In this document: in pieces, positions 7,315 through 13,746 of the stretch
Position numbering within the stretch: the first letter of the stretch is position 1
How the letters are laid out: every line of letters starts with the position of its first letter
From: a virus
Direction: 5' to 3' (one strand)
DNA length: 46,724 bases
IMG/VR virus record: IMGVR_UViG_3300020020_000059
Location: 1 to 46,724 of that record
The notes under the pieces: generated by a model
Databases searched by the model: none
What the model was told of the DNA's origin: nothing
The model's input: the letters and a program-made list of their open reading frames with translations, nothing else
Position numbers and translations under genes: made by a program

Positions 7315-7871
7315 TACTTCCCTCCCATCCGTGAAGCGAACTCATCGAACGCCGCGAGCGCGACACCCGCGTCATCGGTCGCCTGGAAAAACAAACACGT
7401 TTCGTCCTCGCCATCGATCAGCACCATGAACCGCTGGCCGGGCATCTCGCGCATCGCCGGATCCGGATGCTCGACCCAGATGCGAAGCGGCTGGCCGTTG
7501 ATCTCGCGTCCGAACGACGGCGCGACGTCATTGTGCCAGCTCATATCTTCGAGGTCGGTGCGCTTCAGGATCTCGGCAGGCACCGCGTAGTCGATGCCGA
7601 ACTCCTTGACCCAGAGCGCCCCGCGCCCGGTCTTCAGCCATTCGCTGACGTCCGTCTGGGCGGCGTTGATGATGTTGCTGATCGAGTCGTGGTTCAGCGC
7701 CTCCGAAGACAGCTCGAACAGCCCGCCGTAGCCGTTGGCATCGACGTGATCATGGAGTGCCGAGAAGTCCGGCACGTCGACCGGCACGATCCCGGCGGTG
7801 ATGTCGGCCGTGATCTCGCGCTTCATGCGTTCGACCAGTGCCTCGCGATTGAGCGTTTGCAGTGTAGCCAT
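7314..7871 (-). CDS. Hypothetical early protein, 185 aa
   Basis: Unrecognised. The N-terminal half is acidic and helical (FSALHDHVDANGYGG). The C-terminal half has several Trp/His/Pro residues (LRIWVEHPDPAMREMPGQRF) ending in an alpha/beta segment. It is the first gene behind the best promoter in the genome (7892-7920) and has AGGAGAG six bases before the ATG at 7871, so it is probably strongly expressed early. It is coupled to the coiled-coil gene by a one-base overlap. Confidence 0.65.
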   Translation of the reverse strand: MATLQTLNREALVERMKREITADITAGIVPVDVPDFSALHDHVDANGYGGLFELSSEALNHDSISNIINAAQTDVSEWLKTGRGALWVKEFGIDYAVPAEILKRTDLEDMSWHNDVAPSFGREINGQPLRIWVEHPDPAMREMPGQRFMVLIDGEDETCLFFQATDDAGVALAAFDEFASRMGGK

Positions 7872-7891
7872 CTGTTCTCTCCTGTTTGCGG

Positions 7892-7920
7892 AGTATAACG
7901 ATGGCGCTACTTGCTGTCAA
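7892..7920 (-). promoter_or_regulatory. Strong sigma70-like promoter, TTGACA-17-TATACT
   Basis: On the minus strand TTGACA (7915-7920) is followed by exactly 17 bp and TATACT (7892-7897, 5 of 6). This is near consensus for host sigma70 polymerase. The -35 overlaps the last codons of the cytosine methyltransferase gene. A start near 7885 would give a short leader containing AGGAGAG before the ATG at 7871. It should drive the early block from the 185-aa gene through the helicase. Confidence 0.75.
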
Positions 7921-9526
7921 CAACTACAGTTTCAACCGGGCCGACGCGCCACCCGAGACGAGCCGCGAGAGTGCAAAACGCATACGCTGCCTCCAATGGC
8001 ACCACTCCGTTGCCACAGGCTCGAAGGCGGTCCACCCTGGGGGCCAACCCATAAGCCACTCGTCGAACCTCGGATTGAGCTGCGCTTTCGGCTGCCCCGG
8101 TATCGGCGTCGCCGGTTGAATCTGATCTTCCAGGCCCGGCTTCGAGGAGCGCCCGCCCTCCGATGGCGGCGGCAGGTTCTTCGCGTTCTGGACGTTGCAC
8201 GCCGCCCTCGGTGTCGACCAGGTCATCACCTGTTTCTGATGCTCCCCGCCCGCCCCGCCCGTCTTCCCGTATTGGTCGGTGTTCGCCATCCCGTGAGGCG
8301 TCTTCCACTGCGAGCCAGCATGACTCGAGCTGTCCGTCGCAGGCGTTGGGGTTGTGGCAGACCGAGAAGTATTCACAGAAAGATCCTCGGTGAACATCGT
8401 GGCCTGCAACCCGAGCGTCTGCGATTGCGAGATCACTTCGCCGGCGCTGCTCGTCGTGATCGAGCCGTCCTCCTGCTTCCGATACATCCGCGCCCCGATC
8501 TTCGGCGGGCCGCCGTCCTTCGCGACCAGCTTCTCCGGCGGCACCCCTACGTCGGTTGTCGCCGGTGTTCTCCACAGCGGGGGCGAGGTCGGGTCGGATG
8601 GCGAGGACTCGCCGCCAGGCGTCGAAGTCAGCGGGTCCAGGTGGGAAAAGAGGGACCTCGCCGCGTCGCCCAGACACGTCTCGCTTTGCGTTCCCTTGCC
8701 GCTTCGGATGTCGTGGCCGGTCGGTGTCGCCCAGGCCGACGTCGCCGCCCCGAGGTCGATCTGTCGCTTGTTTCCCTTTTCGTCGTAATTGCTGGTGCTG
8801 CTCGAGCGGCCGCCGTTCGGCACGTTCGGCGTCGGCCAGGTTCGCGCCTGTTGATCGAGGCCTTGTTCGTCCTTGCGATCGCCGCTTCGGCTCCGGAAGC
8901 TGTCGACTCCCGGCGTCTGCCAGTTCGTCGCCTGCTCCTGCAACGTCACCTGATGCCCGTGGCCTTGGCTCGTCGTGTGTGTCCTCGGCCCGCCCGCGCC
9001 CGGCGAATCCGGGGTCCGCCACTGCGACGAGGAAAAAACGCTCTCGGCCGTGGGAGGCACCGACGTCGGAAGCACTGAACAGATCCCACGTCGCAACATA
9101 CCCGAGTTCGGCCAGCGTTCGGAGGATGTCAGCAAGTCCGTGAACAACGATGGGCGGGACGTTTTCCAAGAAGACGATGTCGGGTCGAACGTCGCGAATG
9201 ATCCGAGCGATGCTGGGCCAGAGCCATCGCTCATCGTCCAGGCCGAGCTGACTGCCTGCGACAGAGAACGGTTGACACGGGAATCCGGCAGAGAGGCAAT
9301 GAACCTTTCCACGCCACGGGCGGCCGTCGAAGTCGTCAACGTCGTTCCAGATAGGCGCCGGACGAAAGATCCCTTCATCCATTCGCGCGACCAGATTCGC
9401 GGCGACAAAGGCTTCCCTCTCCACGTAAGCAACGGTGTCGTAGGTGTCTCCGAAGACGAGGCCCAGCGCGAGCTCGAGGCCTCCGACGCCGGCACATATA
9501 CCCAAGCCATGAATCGCCTCGCTCAC
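7907..9526 (-). CDS. dcm: DNA cytosine-5 methyltransferase with long variable insert
   Basis: A 539-aa C5-MTase reading from GTG at 9526, one base after the upstream TAA; no ATG is available in this frame before motif I. Motif I is GICAGVGG (9-16), motif IV has PCQP (about 83-86) with the catalytic Cys, motif VI is ENV (about 121-123) and motif VIII is RERFFL (about 161-166). The C-terminal RLRACGNGVVP (GNG about 505-507) is the motif IX/X region. It transfers methyl from SAM to cytosine C5. Between them lies a long Arg/Gly/Asp/Ala-rich stretch with repeated ADA/GDT units, poor as a target-recognition domain and with only about half G/C third positions. That stretch overlaps another open frame (see 7924-9510). 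Confidence 0.85.
   Translation of the reverse strand: MSEAIHGLGICAGVGGLELALGLVFGDTYDTVAYVEREAFVAANLVARMDEGIFRPAPIWNDVDDFDGRPWRGKVHCLSAGFPCQPFSVAGSQLGLDDERWLWPSIARIIRDVRPDIVFLENVPPIVVHGLADILRTLAELGYVATWDLFSASDVGASHGRERFFLVAVADPGFAGRGRAEDTHDEPRPRASGDVAGAGDELADAGSRQLPEPKRRSQGRTRPRSTGANLADAERAERRPLEQHQQLRRKGKQATDRPRGGDVGLGDTDRPRHPKRQGNAKRDVSGRRGEVPLFPPGPADFDAWRRVLAIRPDLAPAVENTGDNRRRGAAGEAGREGRRPAEDRGADVSEAGGRLDHDEQRRRSDLAIADARVAGHDVHRGSFCEYFSVCHNPNACDGQLESCWLAVEDASRDGEHRPIREDGRGGRGASETGDDLVDTEGGVQRPEREEPAAAIGGRALLEAGPGRSDSTGDADTGAAESAAQSEVRRVAYGLAPRVDRLRACGNGVVPLEAAYAFCTLAARLGWRVGPVETVVVDSK
7924..9510 (-). CDS. Overprinted 528-aa ORF inside dcm (WxTP-repeat protein)
   Basis: A second frame on the same strand, from ATG 9510 to 7924, entirely inside the methyltransferase gene. 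Its product is Ser/Thr/Pro/Trp-rich, with at least seven WxTP tetrapeptides (WRTP twice, WQTP, WPTP, WATP, WKTP, WSTP) and a C-terminal EWLMGWPPGWT segment. From memory, proteins with WPTP repeats and an EWLMGxPxGWT end occur in phage databases, often annotated near methyltransferases. Over codons spanning 8383-8574 I count 56 of 64 G/C third positions in this frame, against 33 of 63 in the dcm frame. Near the 5' end both frames are similar (about 72-74%). This indicates real coding in at least the middle. Expression is unproven. Confidence 0.55.
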   Translation of the reverse strand: MAWVYVPASEASSSRWASSSETPTTPLLTWRGKPLSPRIWSREWMKGSFVRRLSGTTLTTSTAARGVERFIASLPDSRVNRSLSQAVSSAWTMSDGSGPASLGSFATFDPTSSSWKTSRPSLFTDLLTSSERWPNSGMLRRGICSVLPTSVPPTAESVFSSSQWRTPDSPGAGGPRTHTTSQGHGHQVTLQEQATNWQTPGVDSFRSRSGDRKDEQGLDQQARTWPTPNVPNGGRSSSTSNYDEKGNKRQIDLGAATSAWATPTGHDIRSGKGTQSETCLGDAARSLFSHLDPLTSTPGGESSPSDPTSPPLWRTPATTDVGVPPEKLVAKDGGPPKIGARMYRKQEDGSITTSSAGEVISQSQTLGLQATMFTEDLSVNTSRSATTPTPATDSSSHAGSQWKTPHGMANTDQYGKTGGAGGEHQKQVMTWSTPRAACNVQNAKNLPPPSEGGRSSKPGLEDQIQPATPIPGQPKAQLNPRFDEWLMGWPPGWTAFEPVATEWCHWRQRMRFALSRLVSGGASARLKL

Positions 9527-9527
9527 G

Positions 9528-10019
9528 TTAGTAGGTGTCCAATTCGGCCAGCACGACCTGCCAGCGCGGCGCGATCTCATCGAGAACCTGCACGTCGATC
9601 TCGCGGGCGAACTCGGCCCAGCCCGAGGGAAGTTTGACTTCCCACGCCACGGGGCCGTTCGCGCCCTGGTCCGTCAGCGGAACCCAGCGCAGATTGCCGT
9701 TGTCGATCGAGAACCGCGCCTCTTTGTGTCGCCAGTTACAGAGACACATCATCTTGTCAGGCGTCGACCGTTCGCCGGTCGGGTCGCCGCCCATGCCCTT
9801 ATGCTCCTGATGACTGACCTCGACAAAGAGGTTCTTCATAAAACAGCCACAGAGCGGGAATCGGCAGCGGCCGTATAACTCGGCCTGGTGGCCTCGGCCG
9901 CCGCCGTCTCGAGCGCGAACCTTGGCCTTGTTCACACGCTCATCGCGCTTCAGCCGCCGGTTCTTCGCCTCGCGCCGGCGGGCGGTGATGCCCTTCTTAA
10001 ACGGTTTACCGAACGTCAT
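9528..10019 (-). CDS. HNH-endonuclease-like protein
   Basis: A 163-aa protein. A basic N-terminus (residues 1-45) precedes CRFPLCGC, then EVSHQEHKGMGGDP, ERSTPDKMMCLCNWRHKE and IDNGNLRW. The Cys pairs, the central His-containing segment and the C...N..H end resemble HNH-type nucleases carried by phages. The His/Asn pattern is not perfectly canonical, so activity is uncertain. ATG 10019 is used because AGGA lies six bases upstream and the ATG overlaps the TGA of the 45-aa membrane protein. It ends two bases before the dcm start. Confidence 0.6.
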   Translation of the reverse strand: MTFGKPFKKGITARRREAKNRRLKRDERVNKAKVRARDGGGRGHQAELYGRCRFPLCGCFMKNLFVEVSHQEHKGMGGDPTGERSTPDKMMCLCNWRHKEARFSIDNGNLRWVPLTDQGANGPVAWEVKLPSGWAEFAREIDVQVLDEIAPRWQVVLAELDTY

Positions 10020-10153
10020 TTGAGATCCTGCCGGTTCCGCATTCGATACTCGAACGCTTGCCTGTCGTGCCGCGCGGATCGCCACACATAGATCCAGCGC
10101 CAGAGGAGCAGCGCGACCGCGCCGCCCAAGATCAGCATGACCGTCTTCGTCAT
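10016..10153 (-). CDS. 45-aa single-pass membrane protein
   Basis: A small gene joined to both neighbours by ATGA overlaps: it begins at ATG 10153 over the nuclease TGA and ends at TGA 10016-10018 over the ATG of the HNH-like gene. The product has one hydrophobic helix (about residues 5-24, VMLILGGAVALLLWRWIYVW) followed by a basic tail of about 20 residues. 38 of 45 codons end in G or C, like the neighbouring real genes. The topology predicts an inner-membrane peptide with a cytoplasmic basic tail. Function unknown. Confidence 0.7.
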   Translation of the reverse strand: MTKTVMLILGGAVALLLWRWIYVWRSARHDRQAFEYRMRNRQDLK

Positions 10154-10713
10154 CGGCAGCACTCCCTCAGCACGCGATGCGCCTCATCGTAGTCGCGTTT
10201 GTCCGGGTGCCGCTCGACCACAAATCGGCCGTTGGGTTTCGTGTAGAAGACCAGCCGTTGCCACGCCGGCGCGGGCAGGTCCGTCGTGTGCGCGACGAGG
10301 ATCGCCTGGAGCGCGGTTTGAATCGCGTCCGATGGCCGCGGCGCTCCGGTCTTCTGCTCGGCCACGGTGCGCACGCCGAGCCACTTGCCGACGCGATCCG
10401 GCGTGCCGCCGAAGCTCAGCGTCGGATGCCCGAACGGAACCTCGACGTAGTCCCAGGAGTGCGGCACGCGCTCCATGAGCTCGATGTAGGCCAGCACCCA
10501 GGCCCGCAGCTCGCGCGGCACCGTCGCGAGATCCAGCACGCCGAGGTCATACTGCGCGGCGTAGTCATGCACCGCCGTGCCACGGTCGCGGCCGCCCTGA
10601 GTGAAGTGCGTATCATCGACCCAGCCGGTTTTCTTCAGCATCTCGGTGATGCCGGGGATCCGCTGGCCGTCGAGGAAATACGTGTGTGTCGCCGCCTCGT
10701 AGCTGAAGGCCAT
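10150..10713 (-). CDS. PD-(D/E)XK exonuclease (RecB/Cas4-like)
   Basis: A 187-aa nuclease of the RecB-like PD-(D/E)XK group. GTAVH (about 46-50) matches the conserved upstream His motif, FGGTPDRVG gives the catalytic Asp, VAEQKTG supplies the (E/Q)xK element and QTALQAILV the following helix. Such enzymes resect double-stranded ends. Together with the Rad52-type annealase at 11212-12207 it would form a two-component phage recombinase. ATG 10713 overlaps the upstream stop (TGATG); a GTG at 10716 is also possible. It ends in an ATGA overlap with the 45-aa gene. Confidence 0.8.
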   Translation of the reverse strand: MAFSYEAATHTYFLDGQRIPGITEMLKKTGWVDDTHFTQGGRDRGTAVHDYAAQYDLGVLDLATVPRELRAWVLAYIELMERVPHSWDYVEVPFGHPTLSFGGTPDRVGKWLGVRTVAEQKTGAPRPSDAIQTALQAILVAHTTDLPAPAWQRLVFYTKPNGRFVVERHPDKRDYDEAHRVLRECCR

Positions 10714-11000
10714 CACGAATCGAATTTGAATCCAGGGGGCAGGATCAACCGGCTCGCGCCGCGGCGACGACTCGGCATTGACGTCTCGCCCTTGATGAAC
10801 GGGACGATGATGTCGTCGATCGTCGGCTTGCGGTCGACCTCCGGGTAGACGTCGAGCAGCTCCTTCGCGATGCGAACCAGCGCCACGGCCGGGACGATGG
10901 CCGGCGTGTTCGAGCTGTATTTCTTCAGCACGTCGCGAACCTCGTTCTGAATCTTGAGGAGCTGGGCGACGTCGGCGTTGGTGAACTCAGGGACGCCCAT
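10713..11000 (-). CDS. Small hypothetical protein, 95 aa
   Basis: A helical protein (FTNADVAQLLKIQNEVRDVL) with a basic, disordered-looking C-terminus (PSRRRGASRL). ATG 11000 overlaps the TAA of the coiled-coil gene (TAATG). It lies between the annealase and the exonuclease and may be an accessory of recombination, but nothing in the sequence shows this. The open frame upstream of 11000 is shadow sequence. Confidence 0.6.
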   Translation of the reverse strand: MGVPEFTNADVAQLLKIQNEVRDVLKKYSSNTPAIVPAVALVRIAKELLDVYPEVDRKPTIDDIIVPFIKGETSMPSRRRGASRLILPPGFKFDS

Positions 11001-11212
11001 TAGGTCAAACCCTGCTCGAGCCGCTTGGCTCTCGCCGAGATATCTTTGACCAGCATTTCCTGAATCCGCGCGAGCTTCTTCACGACGTCGAACTCGAGCG
11101 ACCGAACCCGGCGCTTCAGATCGCGCACGTCGGCCTTGAGCGTCGCGATCTCCTTCACCCTTGCGCGGGTGTTTCTCAGAGTCGCGTCTTGCGGGTTTCG
11201 TTTCTTCTCCAT
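11000..11212 (-). CDS. Small coiled-coil protein, 70 aa
   Basis: Almost entirely one charged heptad-rich helix (EIATLKADVRDLKRRVRSLE), predicted to oligomerise. ATG 11212 overlaps the TGA of the annealase gene (TGATG), and a GTG at 11215 precedes it. It is coupled downstream by TAATG. No family recognised. Confidence 0.6.
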   Translation of the reverse strand: MEKKRNPQDATLRNTRARVKEIATLKADVRDLKRRVRSLEFDVVKKLARIQEMLVKDISARAKRLEQGLT

Positions 11213-12207
11213 CACTGACCTCCATCACCGGGCATCGGCAACGTGCCGCGCACCTGAAGCTGATCACAAATCCGCTGGTAATCCTTCTGCAAGATGTTCG
11301 CGCCGCCCTTGACGCCGTAGGTTTTGAATAGCCACAGCGATACCTCGGCCTCGTTGCGGCCGGTGTTCTTGATGATCCGCGTGATGCGTTTCCTCTGCTC
11401 GATCGTCACCTTCTTCGGCCCGGCCGTCTCACCGACCGGCGGCTCGACGCGCGGCGGCGGTGACTCCCTGAACTCGGCGTCGCGGATGTCGCTCGATCCG
11501 CTCGGGCGATCATCTTCTTCGGAGGTCTTACCGCCGATCTCATACGCCAGGCGCGGGTCGTCCTTCCGACGCCATTGCGTTGTTGCCTTGTCATCGCGCG
11601 GGCGCTTTACCTTCACCGCGACACAGTGCGTCTCGATGAACGTGTTGAGCCATCGCTTGTCCCACAGCTCGAGGCCGACGCCGAGCCGCTTCGCGCATCG
11701 CCGGAGCGCCGACGCGACCGTCGCCTCGAGCGCATCGCCGAACGTCTGCTCGCGGCTGTCCTCGAAATACTCCTGCTCGCCCATCGCAAACGCCGCTGGC
11801 TTGCTGTGGATGTAGAGCATATACGGCACGACGACGCTGACCTTCTTGCCGTTGACCGTCCGGATCGGTTTGCTCTGCGGCACGATGGCCCAGCCCAGGC
11901 GACCGAACGCGCGATTGAACCAGTTGGTATAGGCCGGGTGTGACAGATAGGGCTGGCCGCTCGGCTTGATGCGCACGTCGACCACCTGGACCGCTTCGCT
12001 GAGAATCAGCTCCTCGGCTTTCGAGAGCTTCACTTCGATCTGACCGAGCGCCCCGACCGCCGCGTCATCGCCGAGAACGCCCTGCGGCAACATGCTCTGT
12101 GGATCCTTGACGACCAGGGCGGTCGCCCGGCGCGGGGCCGGCGGCGCCGGTCTGCGGGCGAGCGCGGTCGACGGCTTCGCCGTTTTCTTCTTCGCTGGTT
12201 TGCGCAT
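11212..12207 (-). CDS. Rad52-family single-strand annealing protein
   Basis: A 331-aa protein. After a basic Pro/Ala/Lys-rich N-terminus, residues about 65-195 match the Rad52/Rad22-type phage annealase core: YLSHPAYTNWFNRAFGRLGW, a beta hairpin with YMLYI, MGEQEYF, and the signature DALEATVASALRRCAKRLG. These ring-forming proteins anneal complementary single strands during phage recombination. The C-terminal part (about 255-320) has a KVTIEQRKRI...I helix segment, perhaps for partner binding. ATG 12207 has AAAGG six bases upstream. It starts a coupled run of small genes and the exonuclease, forming the recombination block. Confidence 0.82.
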   Translation of the reverse strand: MRKPAKKKTAKPSTALARRPAPPAPRRATALVVKDPQSMLPQGVLGDDAAVGALGQIEVKLSKAEELILSEAVQVVDVRIKPSGQPYLSHPAYTNWFNRAFGRLGWAIVPQSKPIRTVNGKKVSVVVPYMLYIHSKPAAFAMGEQEYFEDSREQTFGDALEATVASALRRCAKRLGVGLELWDKRWLNTFIETHCVAVKVKRPRDDKATTQWRRKDDPRLAYEIGGKTSEEDDRPSGSSDIRDAEFRESPPPRVEPPVGETAGPKKVTIEQRKRITRIIKNTGRNEAEVSLWLFKTYGVKGGANILQKDYQRICDQLQVRGTLPMPGDGGQ

Positions 12208-12267
12208 GAAAACCTTTCAGGAGTAGACTGAGGACCGTGTAGCCACTCTGTCTCTCCAGAAGTGAAT

Positions 12268-12306
12268 CGGCCGGCGAGGCGTCAACCTCCCGGCCGTTTC
12301 ATTTTT
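12268..12306 (+). terminator. Hairpin with U-tract only in plus orientation
   Basis: CGGCCGG (12268-12274) pairs with CCGGCCG (12290-12296). GAGG/CCTC pairs inside with one bulged base and a 6-nt loop. On the plus strand it is followed by TTTCATTTTT (12297-12306), an intrinsic-terminator layout. On the minus strand, where all genes lie, an A-rich stretch precedes it and no U-run follows. It could block antisense transcription or simply structure the mRNA ahead of the annealase gene. Confidence 0.45.
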
Positions 12307-12559
12307 ACCGTCTGCCGAGATACTTTTCCAACTGCATCGAACACGCCTCGCGCGACTCCTTCGCCTTGAACCCCATCGCGAGGAACATGACGACGTCGCC
12401 GTCACTGACGCGCTCCGGTTTCCAATCAACGATCTTCGCGAGCGCCTTTCGAGCCAGCTCGAACGCCTTTTCGCCCTCGGTCGTGATCATCCCGTGGATG
12501 TTCTTCGCGTCCTTGTTGCGATAGATCGCTGGCCGCCCCATTTGCTTTTCGTCTGTCAC
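12305..12559 (-). CDS. Small hypothetical protein, possible DNA binder
   Basis: 84 aa from GTG 12559, which overlaps the TGA of the preceding gene (GTGA). MGRPAIYRNKDAKNIHGMI, followed by a helix pair (EKAFELARKALAKIV), is the order seen in ribbon-helix-helix-like small regulators (basic strand then two helices), but the match is weak. It ends beside a hairpin, 97 bases before the annealase gene. Confidence 0.55.
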   Translation of the reverse strand: MTDEKQMGRPAIYRNKDAKNIHGMITTEGEKAFELARKALAKIVDWKPERVSDGDVVMFLAMGFKAKESREACSMQLEKYLGRR

Positions 12560-12765
12560 CTGATGGCCCTCACTAATTGCTCGACGACGTTGAGCATGTC
12601 CTCGCCCGTGACGTGTTCGAGCGCGTGCCGCAGGATCTTCCGTTGACGCCACTGCACGAACCGCCTCGGGAAATTCTCGAGAACATGCCGCGAGAGAAAG
12701 GTATAAGCCTCGACCGTGTTCGCCAGTTCGACGTCGGCGTCACGCGCCGACTCTATTGGCATCAT
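12556..12765 (-). CDS. Small hypothetical protein, 69 aa
   Basis: Helical and charged (ANTVEAYTFLSRHVLENFPR, then QWRQRKILRHALEHVTGE). Two adjacent ATGs (12765, 12762) flank the TGA of the KTSC gene, so coupling is clear though the exact start is not. No family recognised. Third-position G/C is high as in neighbours. Confidence 0.55.
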   Translation of the reverse strand: MMPIESARDADVELANTVEAYTFLSRHVLENFPRRFVQWRQRKILRHALEHVTGEDMLNVVEQLVRAIR

Positions 12766-13103
12766 GGCTTTCGATGCGCCTCGACCGCCCGGATCGCGCT
12801 CTGGCACGTCACGCATCGCTCGCCAACGAGGCCGACGACCGGCTTCGTTGTCTTGACGCATTGCGGGCACAGGCCCGTCATCTGCTCGGCGGTGAACTTG
12901 CCACGGATGTATTTCGCGAACCAGGAGCCGCGCGAGGGTGCGCCGGCGAACGCCTGGAAGGCGTCATTGTTGACGCCGCGGTAGTGCCAGATATGCCCGC
13001 TGTTGAACTCGACCGAGAGGAGCTGGCGCTCGACGTCGTAACCAATGGCGGCGAACGCATTGGAGTCGACCGGGATCCGCTCTATCGTTCGGGCCTCGTT
13101 CAC
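12762..13103 (-). CDS. KTSC-domain protein with C-terminal zinc ribbon
   Basis: A 113-aa protein. Residues about 9-70 form a KTSC domain (IPVDSNAFAAIGYD, LSVEFNSGHIWHYRGV, then SRGSWFAKYIRGKF), a small fold of poorly known function common in phage and prophage genes. The C-terminus has CPQC and CVTC (about 83-98), a zinc ribbon; that combination is less usual. It starts with GTG at 13103. A TTGACA box at 13135-13140 would place the transcription start next to the GTG, so the message may be leaderless. Confidence 0.75.
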   Translation of the reverse strand: MNEARTIERIPVDSNAFAAIGYDVERQLLSVEFNSGHIWHYRGVNNDAFQAFAGAPSRGSWFAKYIRGKFTAEQMTGLCPQCVKTTKPVVGLVGERCVTCQSAIRAVEAHRKP

Positions 13104-13110
13104 GCCCTAG

Positions 13111-13140
13111 ACACTACCCCGATCCCTGAGTTGCTGTCAA
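13111..13140 (-). promoter_or_regulatory. Possible promoter with perfect TTGACA -35
   Basis: The minus strand reads TTGACAGCAA (-35 at 13135-13140), then after 18 bp TAGTGT (13111-13116, 3 of 6). The same TTGACAGCAA occurs at the strong 7.9-kb promoter. It lies in the only gap between the lysis region and the early block, where an early promoter is expected. The weak -10 lowers confidence. Confidence 0.45.
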
Positions 13141-13144
13141 TAAG

Positions 13145-13465
13145 TCAGCGGTCGCCGAATTCGTAGGAACCTTCACCGCCAACCGCGACGCCGCTCGAGC
13201 GTTCTGGTGTCACGCTCGCATCGTTCCACCAGGCTTTCGCGTAGGCCGTCGCGCCCCAGCCGTTCGACCATTTGCGGTTGTAGCTCGCTTTCGCGAGGCC
13301 ACCCTTGCCGTCCGTGAATCCCGAGACGGTGAACTTATTGGGTTTCTCTTTGAGGATCCGCGCGACCTCTGCGTCGCTGTCGAAGGTGAGGCGCGGCTGT
13401 GGCACCGCGATGACGTCCTGCACCGGCACGATCTTCGACACGTCGAACGGTTCTTGATCGCTCAC
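13145..13465 (-). CDS. Hypothetical beta-rich protein, 106 aa
   Basis: The first third is helical and acidic. The rest is rich in Trp, Tyr, Gly and Ser in alternating patterns (SYNRKWSNGWGATAYAKAWW), suggesting amphipathic beta strands. No signal peptide is visible. ATG 13465 overlaps the preceding TGA. It closes the lysis-region transcript. Function unknown. Confidence 0.55.
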   Translation of the reverse strand: MSDQEPFDVSKIVPVQDVIAVPQPRLTFDSDAEVARILKEKPNKFTVSGFTDGKGGLAKASYNRKWSNGWGATAYAKAWWNDASVTPERSSGVAVGGEGSYEFGDR

Positions 13466-13746
13466 GGGCCTTTGCGCTCGCGGTCGAGGTCGACCTCGAT
13501 CTCCTTCATCACCTTGGCCTGTTCCTGCTTTTCCTTCGTCGGCATCCAGCTAAACGACTGCTTTGCCGCGAGCGTCGCGAGCAGGCCGGCGGTGAGCTCG
13601 ATGCGCTGCTCCCAGATCGGCGCGATTTCAAACGCCGCCTGGAACGCCTCGAAGTGAGCCGAGACGTAGGTCAGCACCATGATTAAGGTGACGCCGACCC
13701 ACTTCCACGACTCGCGCGATGGCAGATTGCGCTGTAACCAGTTCAC
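13462..13746 (-). CDS. Small membrane protein, possible holin or lysis accessory
   Basis: 94 aa from GTG 13746, overlapping the preceding TGA (GTGA). One clear hydrophobic helix (WVGVTLIMVLTYVSAHF, about 14-31) and a second weaker one (IELTAGLLATLAAK, about 50-64) are followed by a Lys/Glu/Arg-rich tail. Size, charge pattern and location beside the endolysin cluster fit a holin or antiholin, but the two-TM protein at 15668-16003 is an equal or better candidate. Confidence 0.5.
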   Translation of the reverse strand: MNWLQRNLPSRESWKWVGVTLIMVLTYVSAHFEAFQAAFEIAPIWEQRIELTAGLLATLAAKQSFSWMPTKEKQEQAKVMKEIEVDLDRERKGP

